Assembly (NCBI GenBank): GCA_030743445.1
Contig: JASLSL010000106.1
Coordinates: 1 to 11,477 of the forward strand
Direction of reading: 5' to 3'
DNA from: Alphaproteobacteria bacterium
Lineage (GTDB): Bacteria > Pseudomonadota > Alphaproteobacteria > UBA8366
Length of the DNA: 11,477 nt
Shown here: positions 7,560 to 11,477 of the stretch, piece by piece
Position numbering within the stretch: position 1 is the first letter of the stretch
How the letters are laid out: each line of letters starts with the position of its first letter
Notes under the pieces: generated by a model
What the model saw: the letters and a program-made list of their open reading frames with translations, nothing else
Told to the model about the DNA's origin: nothing
Database searches by the model: none
Made by a program: the position numbers and the translations under genes

Positions 7560-7833
7560 ATGACGACGGCAACCGATCCGGTTTGCGGGATGACGGTCGA
7601 TCGGCCAAGCTCCCGCCGATCCACCGCACCGCTAGGACGACCAGAACGATCACCCCGCCCCAGAAGACGACCATCATCAGTCCACCGAACATCATGTGCC
7701 CCCAGCCCCAATCCATCATGTATCCCCAACCCCCATAACCTGGACGATCGCCGTCGCCCTGCGTCGCCCAAGCCGGAAGCGACGCGAATACCGCCGCCAC
7801 GGTCAACAGACTTTGCATAAGACGTTTTCGCAT
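7525..7833 (-). CDS. Small Met/Trp/Gly-rich exported membrane protein, 3' end altered
   Basis: First gene of the copper operon. The ATG at 7833 follows an excellent GGAGGT ribosome site. The protein begins with a signal peptide (basic MRKRLM, hydrophobic core, AWA before TQGDGD near residue 23), then a Gly/Trp/Met/His-rich stretch GYGGWGYMMDWGWGHMMFGG (residues 32-51), then one membrane helix (about 51-71) ending VRWIGG. The pattern recalls small SHOCT-type membrane proteins, but the SHOCT tail is absent. The Met and His residues could bind copper on the periplasmic side; this is inference. As written it is 102 residues with a 24-residue Ser/Arg/Pro-rich tail read from the inverted segment. 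With that segment flipped it is 78 residues ending GGSLAD. A longer reading from the ATG at 7929 is excluded because that codon lies in the promoter -10 element. No named family recognised. Confidence 0.8.
   Translation of the reverse strand: MRKRLMQSLLTVAAVFASLPAWATQGDGDRPGYGGWGYMMDWGWGHMMFGGLMMVVFWGGVIVLVVLAVRWIGGSLADRPSSRKPDRLPSSCVLRSWLAPSG
7545..7606 (+). pseudogene. Displaced 5' end of copA, on the opposite strand
   Basis: Plus-strand ATG at 7545 opens MNEAHMTTATDPVCGMTVDR. TDPVCGMTVD is a metal-binding (YHS-like) motif commonly found at the very start of bacterial copper ATPases and not expected in isolation. Past 7606 the frame runs antisense through the small membrane-protein gene and has no family resemblance. 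The codons join in frame to copA if the 88-bp segment is inverted (Arg-Pro then Val-Cys-Glu-Gly-Val). A second ATG at 7560 is a possible alternative start. Confidence 0.75.
7600..7606 (-). repeat. Right arm of the 7-bp inverted repeat
   Basis: ATCGGCC, exact inverse of 7519-7525. It sits inside the codons for Leu-Ala-Asp of the small membrane protein and, in the restored order, also in the Asp-Arg-Pro codons of copA. Since both arms code in both genes, a flip between them preserves the codons on each side. Confidence 0.6.
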
Positions 7834-7926
7834 CGTGACCTCCATTACCAATCGGATTTCGTAACACCTTCGGCTCGGTCGCCGGAATGCCGGACAGGCG
7901 AGGGCGGTTGGTGATTTGGTCCGACT

Positions 7927-7957
7927 CATATAATCCTTCCAGTAACTGGAAGGTCAA
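7927..7957 (-). promoter_or_regulatory. CueR-type promoter of the copper operon
   Basis: Read on the minus strand: TTGACC (-35, at 7957-7952), a 19-bp spacer, then TATATG (-10, at 7932-7927). The overlong 19-bp spacer filled by a dyad is the hallmark of MerR-family promoters, which the activator distorts to bring the two boxes into register. It closely resembles the E. coli copA promoter as I recall it (TTGACCTTCC...GGAAGG). The transcript would start near 7920, leaving a leader of roughly 85-90 bases before the ATG at 7833. It should drive the small membrane protein, copA and cueR. Confidence 0.93.
7935..7953. promoter_or_regulatory. CueR operator dyad
   Basis: CCTTCCAGTAACTGGAAGG is a perfect dyad except for its central base: half-sites CCTTCC and GGAAGG with seven bases between, the recognised CueR/HmrR binding site. 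It fits the regulator encoded at 4911-5297. Confidence 0.93.
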
Positions 7958-8003
7958 TACGCGGCCGAATTCGGGCTCGCTTTCGCGACCCCGGAAAGAT
8001 TGC

Positions 8004-8009
8004 TATAAA
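8004..8009 (+). promoter_or_regulatory. Candidate -10 element for trpG-trpD-trpC-moaC-moeA
   Basis: TATAAA lies 52 bases before the trpG ATG and is the best -10-like hexamer in the gap. The matching -35 position (around 7981-7986, TTTCGC) is poor, so this is weak. Some promoter is required here because genes of opposite orientation separate trpG from the ppiD-trpE promoter. Confidence 0.3.
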
Positions 8010-8017
8010 GCGCGAAC

Positions 8018-8037
8018 CGGCGCCGGTGGCGGCGCCG
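8018..8037 (+). other. GC-rich hairpin in the trpG leader
   Basis: CGGCGCC (8018-8024) and GGCGCCG (8031-8037) can pair as a 7-bp all-G/C stem with a 6-base loop, between the candidate -10 and the trpG start. There is no T-run behind it and no short upstream frame with paired Trp codons, so it is not a classic trp attenuator. A role in mRNA stability or translation is possible. Confidence 0.35.
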
Positions 8038-8060
8038 AAAACGCCTGGCAACCCTTTGAA

Positions 8061-8633
8061 ATGTATCTGTTAATCGACAACTACGATAGCTTCACCTACA
8101 ACCTCTATCACTTCCTCGGCGAGCTCGGGGCGGAGATGGAGGTGCGGCGTAATGACGCCATCAGCGTCGAGGAAGCGCTGGCGATGAAGCCCCAGGGAAT
8201 CGTCATGTCGCCGGGACCCTGCGACCCGCCGAAAGCCGGAATTTGCCTGGAACTGGTCGAGAAGGCCGCGGGCCTGGTGCCGCTGCTCGGCGTTTGCCTC
8301 GGCCATCAGGCGGTCGGCCAGGCCTTCGGTGGCAAGATCGTTCGCGCCCCGATGCCGATGCACGGCAAGATCAGCGAGATCCACCACACCGGATCCGGCG
8401 TGCTGCGGGATATCCCCGACCCGTTCCGGGCGACCCGGTACCACTCCCTGGTGATCGAGCGCCAAAGCGTGCCCGACTGCTTCCATATCACCGCCGAGAC
8501 CGACGACGGCCTGGTCATGGGGATCGCCCACAAGGAGTTGCCGATCCACGGCGTGCAGTTCCACCCCGAGAGCATCGAGTCCGAGCACGGGCACAAGCTC
8601 TTGGAAAATTTCCTCGACATAACAAAACACTAG
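8061..8633 (+). CDS. trpG: Anthranilate synthase component II, glutamine amidotransferase
   Basis: This 190-residue class I glutaminase releases ammonia from glutamine and delivers it to TrpE. It starts MYLLIDNYDSFTYNL, nearly the family consensus, which fixes the ATG at 8061. MSPGPCDPPKAG forms the oxyanion and hinge region; LLGVCLGHQ carries the nucleophile Cys 79; VQFHPES carries His 168 and Glu 170, completing the triad. Length is typical. It could also serve as PabA for folate synthesis, as dual-use homologues do; the trp context favours TrpG. No convincing Shine-Dalgarno sequence precedes the ATG, unlike trpD. It heads a tightly packed run of genes, with trpD starting 9 bp after its stop, and is divergent from the copper operon. 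Confidence 0.97.
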   Translation: MYLLIDNYDSFTYNLYHFLGELGAEMEVRRNDAISVEEALAMKPQGIVMSPGPCDPPKAGICLELVEKAAGLVPLLGVCLGHQAVGQAFGGKIVRAPMPMHGKISEIHHTGSGVLRDIPDPFRATRYHSLVIERQSVPDCFHITAETDDGLVMGIAHKELPIHGVQFHPESIESEHGHKLLENFLDITKH

Positions 8634-8642
8634 GGGAGAACG

Positions 8643-9674
8643 ATGGGGGACAGCGCGACGGATTTCAAAGACCTGATCGGACTGGTGGCCGAGGGTCAAT
8701 CCTTGAGTGAAAATCAATCGGCGGACGCCTTCGACATCATGATGTCGGGCGACGCGACGCCCTCGCAGATCGGCGGCTTCCTGATGGCGCTCCGGATGCG
8801 CGGCGAGACGGTCGAGGAGATCACCGGCGCCGCGCGCACCATGCGCGCCAAAGTGCTAAAGGTCACCGCACCCGAAGGCGCGATGGACGTGGTCGGCACC
8901 GGCGGCGACGCGATCGGGACGCAGAACATCTCGACCGCCTCGGCCCTGGTGGTCGCCGGCGCAGGGGTTCCGGTCGCCAAGCACGGCAACCGTGCGTTTT
9001 CCTCGAAATCCGGCGCCGCCGACGTGCTCGGCGCGCTCGGGGTCGATCTCGAGGCCGAACTCCCCGTCGTCGAGGAGGCGATCGCCGAGGCCGGCATCGG
9101 CTTCCTGATGGCGCCGGCCTATCACAGCTCGATGCGCCATGTCGGCCCGACCCGGGTCGAGATGGGCGTGCGCACGATTTTCAACATCCTCGGCCCGCTC
9201 TCCAACCCGGCCCTGGTCAAGCGCCTGCTGGTCGGGACCTACGATGCGCGCTGGGTCGAGCCGATGGCCCAAGTTCTGGGCAATCTCGGCGCCGAGCGGG
9301 TTTGGGTCGTGCACGGCTCGGACGGGCTCGACGAGATGACCACGACCGGCCCGACGCAAGTCGCCGAGCTCGCGGACGGCAAACTTCGCACCTTCGAGGT
9401 CGTGCCCGAGGACGCCGGGGTCGCGACCGCGACCCTCGACGACCTCGAGGGCGGCACCCCGGAGGAGAACGCGGCGGCGATCCGCGAGGTCCTCGCGGGC
9501 GCGGCCGGTCCGTTCCGGGACATCGTGCTGCTGAACGCGGGCGCGGCACTTGTCGTCGCCGGCAAGGCGGACGATCTCAGGGGTGGGGCCAGCCTCGCCG
9601 CGGCCTCGATCGACGGCGGCCACGCGTCGACGGCGCTGGTAAAACTGATCGCGATCACCGCCGGCGCGGAGTAG
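8643..9674 (+). CDS. trpD: Anthranilate phosphoribosyltransferase
   Basis: This 343-residue cytosolic enzyme transfers the phosphoribosyl group of PRPP to anthranilate, the second step of the pathway. Visible motifs are GTGGD at residues 85-89 (PRPP binding), NISTAS just after it, KHGNR at 113-117 followed by SSKSGAADVLGALG, PAYHSSMRHVGPTRVEMG (anthranilate-site Arg and neighbours), FNILGPLSNP and VHGSDGLDE. The Ser usually found after KHGNR is Ala here (KHGNRAF), a change I recall from other alphaproteobacteria and not inactivating. The length is normal. The start is supported by AGGGGAGAA directly upstream. It lies 9 bp after trpG and 8 bp before trpC, in one operon. Confidence 0.97.
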   Translation: MGDSATDFKDLIGLVAEGQSLSENQSADAFDIMMSGDATPSQIGGFLMALRMRGETVEEITGAARTMRAKVLKVTAPEGAMDVVGTGGDAIGTQNISTASALVVAGAGVPVAKHGNRAFSSKSGAADVLGALGVDLEAELPVVEEAIAEAGIGFLMAPAYHSSMRHVGPTRVEMGVRTIFNILGPLSNPALVKRLLVGTYDARWVEPMAQVLGNLGAERVWVVHGSDGLDEMTTTGPTQVAELADGKLRTFEVVPEDAGVATATLDDLEGGTPEENAAAIREVLAGAAGPFRDIVLLNAGAALVVAGKADDLRGGASLAAASIDGGHASTALVKLIAITAGAE

Positions 9675-9682
9675 AGAGCGCC

Positions 9683-10492
9683 ATGAGCGACGTCCTGAAG
9701 CAAATCTGCGCCGCCAAACGCAAGCACGTCGCGGCGGCAAAGAAGGCGCGGCCCTTGAAGGTCATCAAGCAAATGGCCAAGGGCGGGCCGGCGCCGCGCG
9801 GCTTCGCCCAGCGCCTCGCGGACGCGGTTGCAGCCGGCGGGACCGGGCTGATCGCCGAGATCAAGAAGGCTTCGCCCTCGAAGGGCCTGATCCGCGAGGA
9901 TTTCGCGCCCTCGGCCCTGGCCCGCGCCTATCAGTCGGGCGGGGCCATGTGCCTCTCGGTGCTGACCGACACGCCCTACTTCCAGGGCCGCGACGCCCAC
10001 CTGACCGCGGCCCGGATGGCGACCGACCTGCCGGTGCTGCGCAAGGATTTCATCCTCGACCCTTACCAAGTCTACGAAACCCGCGCCATCGGCGCCGATT
10101 GCATGCTGCTGATCATGGCGGCGCTGACCGACAAGCGGGCGGCCGAGCTCGCCAAGCTGGCAACCAAGCTCGGCATGGACGTGCTGGTCGAGGTCCACGA
10201 CAAGAAGGAACTGAAGCGCGCGCTGAAGTTCGAGGTGCTGTTGCTCGGCATCAACAACCGCAACCTCAAGACCCTCGAGGTCGATTTGGCGACGACCGAG
10301 GAACTGGCGGCCTTGGCGCCCGACGACCGGATCCTGATCGCCGAAAGCGGTTTGGATTCGCCCGACGACCTGGCGCGGATGGCCGCGGCCGGCGCCCATT
10401 GCGCGCTGGTTGGCGAATCGCTGATGCGCCAGGCCGACGTTGCCGCCGCGACAAGGGCGCTGCTAGCCCAGCCGATCGCGGCGACGGGATGA
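9683..10492 (+). CDS. trpC: Indole-3-glycerol phosphate synthase
   Basis: A 269-residue (beta/alpha)8-barrel enzyme that closes the ring of carboxyphenylamino-deoxyribulose phosphate with loss of CO2 to give indole-3-glycerol phosphate. Signature motifs: IAEIKKASPSKG at residues 57-68 (Glu 59 and Lys 61), VLRKDFILDPYQV with the catalytic Lys 121, VEVHD, GINNRNL with Asn 191-192, ESGL, and VGESLM for phosphate binding. It is monofunctional, without the fused TrpF domain of enteric bacteria. The start at 9683 follows the trpD stop by 8 bp, with an AGAG-type ribosome site overlapping that stop. Its TGA is followed within 5 bp by the moaC start. trpF, trpB and trpA are not in the window. Confidence 0.97.
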   Translation: MSDVLKQICAAKRKHVAAAKKARPLKVIKQMAKGGPAPRGFAQRLADAVAAGGTGLIAEIKKASPSKGLIREDFAPSALARAYQSGGAMCLSVLTDTPYFQGRDAHLTAARMATDLPVLRKDFILDPYQVYETRAIGADCMLLIMAALTDKRAAELAKLATKLGMDVLVEVHDKKELKRALKFEVLLLGINNRNLKTLEVDLATTEELAALAPDDRILIAESGLDSPDDLARMAAAGAHCALVGESLMRQADVAAATRALLAQPIAATG

Positions 10493-10497
10493 AGCGC

Positions 10498-10977
10498 ATG
10501 GCCCGCGACCTGACCCACATCGACAAGGACGGCAACGCGGTGATGGTCGACGTCAGCGACAAGGAAGAGGCCGAGCGCACCGCGACGGCCGCGGCGTCCG
10601 TGCTGATGCAGCCGGAAACCCTGGCCTTGATCGAGGCCGGCCAGGTCAAGAAGGGCGATGTGCTGTCGGTGGCGCAGCTCGCCGGCATCATGGGCGCCAA
10701 GAAGACTCCCGAGCTGATCCCGCTCTGCCATCCCCTGGCGCTTTCCTCGGTCAAGGTCGAGCTCGCCCTCGATGCCAAGCGCAGCGCGGTCGACATCACC
10801 GCCATCTGCAAGCTCAAGGGCCGCACCGGGGTCGAGATGGAGGCGCTGACCGCGGTCGCGGTCGCGTCGCTCACCGTCTACGACATGGTGAAGGCGGTCG
10901 ATCGCGGCATCCGGATCACCGATATCCGCCTGACCCACAAGGCCGGCGGCAAATCCGGCACCTACAAGGCGGACTGA
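10498..10977 (+). CDS. moaC: Cyclic pyranopterin monophosphate synthase
   Basis: This 159-residue cytosolic enzyme converts the MoaA product into cyclic pyranopterin monophosphate in molybdenum cofactor synthesis. It begins MARDLTHIDKDG and shows KKTPELIPLCHPL (His 78), GVEMEALTAVAVASLTVYDM (Glu 113, Asp 129), Lys 52 and Lys 132; these match the E. coli catalytic residues with a shift of one. E. coli MoaC is 161 residues, so length fits. I chose the ATG at 10498 because homologues begin near this point and because the same TGAAGCGCATG junction precedes moeA. An upstream ATG at 10489, overlapping the trpC stop, would add three residues and cannot be excluded. Placement behind trpC is, as I recall, common in alphaproteobacteria. 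Confidence 0.96.
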   Translation: MARDLTHIDKDGNAVMVDVSDKEEAERTATAAASVLMQPETLALIEAGQVKKGDVLSVAQLAGIMGAKKTPELIPLCHPLALSSVKVELALDAKRSAVDITAICKLKGRTGVEMEALTAVAVASLTVYDMVKAVDRGIRITDIRLTHKAGGKSGTYKAD

Positions 10978-10982
10978 AGCGC

Positions 10983-11477
10983 ATGCTGTCGGTCGAGGAA
11001 GCGCGCACCCGCATCGTCTCGGCGATGCGCACCATGCCGGCGGAACAAGTGGCGCTGGTCGAGTCGCTGGGCCGGGTGCTGGCCGAGGACATCGTCTCGC
11101 GCCGCACCCAGCCGCCGACGGCGGTCTCGGCGATGGACGGCTATGCGGTGCGCGCCGTCGACGTCGCCAAGGTCCCGGCAACGCTCGCGGTGATCGGCCA
11201 GGCGCCGGCCGGCGACGCCTTCGAGGGCAAGGTCGGCAAGGGCCAGGCGGTGCGCATCTTCACCGGCGGCCCGGTGCCGGCGGGTGCGGACGCGATCGTC
11301 ATCCAGGAGGACACCGAGGCCGACGGCGACAAGGTCACCGTCTTGGAAAGCTCGGCCAAGGGCCGCTATATCCGCCCCGCCGGGCTCGATTTCAGCGAAG
11401 GCGACGTGATCGTGCGCGCCGGCCGCGTGCTCAGCGCGCGCGACGTCGGGCTCGCCGCGGCGATGAACGTGCCGCCG
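10983..11477 (+). CDS. moeA: Molybdopterin molybdenumtransferase, N-terminal fragment (runs off window)
   Basis: The frame is open from the ATG at 10983 to the window edge, 165 codons of a protein usually about 400 long. The enzyme inserts molybdate into adenylylated molybdopterin, a late step of cofactor synthesis. Visible features: helical start SVEEARTRIV, VSAMDGYAV (residues 48-56, with the conserved Asp 52), RIFTGGPVPAGADAIVIQE (91-109) and RPAGLDFSEGD (131-141), in the family order. It starts 5 bp after the moaC stop, within the same operon. Confidence 0.95.
   Translation, partial: MLSVEEARTRIVSAMRTMPAEQVALVESLGRVLAEDIVSRRTQPPTAVSAMDGYAVRAVDVAKVPATLAVIGQAPAGDAFEGKVGKGQAVRIFTGGPVPAGADAIVIQEDTEADGDKVTVLESSAKGRYIRPAGLDFSEGDVIVRAGRVLSARDVGLAAAMNVPP

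Larger units (their letters stand above)
7519..7606. other. Apparent 88-bp inverted segment separating copA from its start
   Basis: The segment is bounded by GGCCGAT (7519-7525) and ATCGGCC (7600-7606). In the orientation given, it supplies an aberrant tail to the small membrane-protein gene and leaves copA without an ATG. Reverse-complementing it repairs both: the small gene then reads GGSLAD and stops at TAG, and 16 bases later (containing GAGGG) an ATG opens a frame that runs without interruption into the existing copA frame at VCEGV. Two independent reading frames being restored at both junctions is hard to explain by chance. Whether this is a fixed inversion, a switching element or an assembly error cannot be told from one sequence. 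Confidence 0.8.

Noticed and set aside
5322..7820. An 832-codon plus-strand open frame opposite copA
   Set aside because: It is antisense to a clearly conserved ATPase, is rich in His/Asp/Arg/Gly as expected of a shadow frame in GC-rich DNA, and shows no family resemblance apart from the short displaced copA start, itself in this frame from 7545 to 7606.
7834..7929. Longer reading of the small membrane protein from the ATG at 7929
   Set aside because: That ATG overlaps the -10 box of the CueR promoter and cannot be in the transcript; the ATG at 7833 has GGAGGT and leads straight into a signal peptide.
8010..8060. trp attenuator before trpG
   Set aside because: There is a hairpin but no leader peptide with consecutive Trp codons and no T-run after the stem.
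3658..8060. Mobile element carrying the copper block
   Set aside because: No transposase, integrase, tRNA target site, long terminal repeat or target duplication could be found at either edge; insertion is inferred from gene order only.
1..11477. CRISPR arrays, tRNA or rRNA genes
   Set aside because: No regularly spaced repeats or recognisable RNA gene sequences were seen on either strand.

Overview
The window looks like the chromosome of a GC-rich alphaproteobacterium, most likely Rhodospirillales or a relative. This rests on the strong G/C preference at third codon positions and on the gene order tpiA (divergent) / ppiD-trpE ... trpG-trpD-trpC-moaC-moeA, which is a familiar alphaproteobacterial neighbourhood. 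The assignment is from memory of that synteny and protein style, not from a search.

Layout. Bases 1-87 hold the first 29 codons of tpiA on the minus strand. A 176-bp divergent gap carries a good sigma70-type promoter for ppiD (a membrane-anchored parvulin-type chaperone, 264-2150). ppiD overlaps trpE (2140-3657) by 11 bp. The expected trp gene order is then interrupted by a block of about 4.2 kb, all on the minus strand (3667-7833). In transcription order the block is: a small Met/Trp/Gly-rich membrane protein, a copper P1B-type ATPase (copA), its CueR/HmrR-type regulator, and a YibQ-like divergent polysaccharide deacetylase broken by an in-frame amber codon. Its promoter (7927-7957) is a textbook CueR promoter: TTGACC, a 19-bp spacer holding the dyad CCTTCC-N7-GGAAGG, then TATATG. 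The plus-strand biosynthetic cluster resumes at trpG (8061) and runs tightly packed through trpD, trpC, moaC and the first 165 codons of moeA at the window edge.

Main discovery. Between the small membrane-protein gene and copA lies an 88-bp segment (7519-7606) that appears inverted. It is bounded by the 7-bp inverted repeat GGCCGAT/ATCGGCC. As written, the plus strand carries an orphan start (MNEAHM, then TDPVCGMTVD, a metal-binding motif typical of copper-ATPase N-termini) pointing away from copA. Flipping the segment on paper does two things at once: the small gene ends cleanly (GGSLAD then stop, 78 aa), and copA gains an ATG, a plausible ribosome site and the motif, in frame with its existing body (756 aa). 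This is either a real inversion (fixed or switching) that uncouples copA from its start, or an assembly error. Read mapping would decide.

Function. trpE, trpG, trpD and trpC encode the anthranilate-to-indoleglycerol-phosphate part of tryptophan synthesis; moaC and moeA belong to molybdenum cofactor synthesis. The copper block is a self-contained, Cu(I)-induced efflux unit that sits inside the trp cluster and separates trpE from its glutaminase partner trpG.
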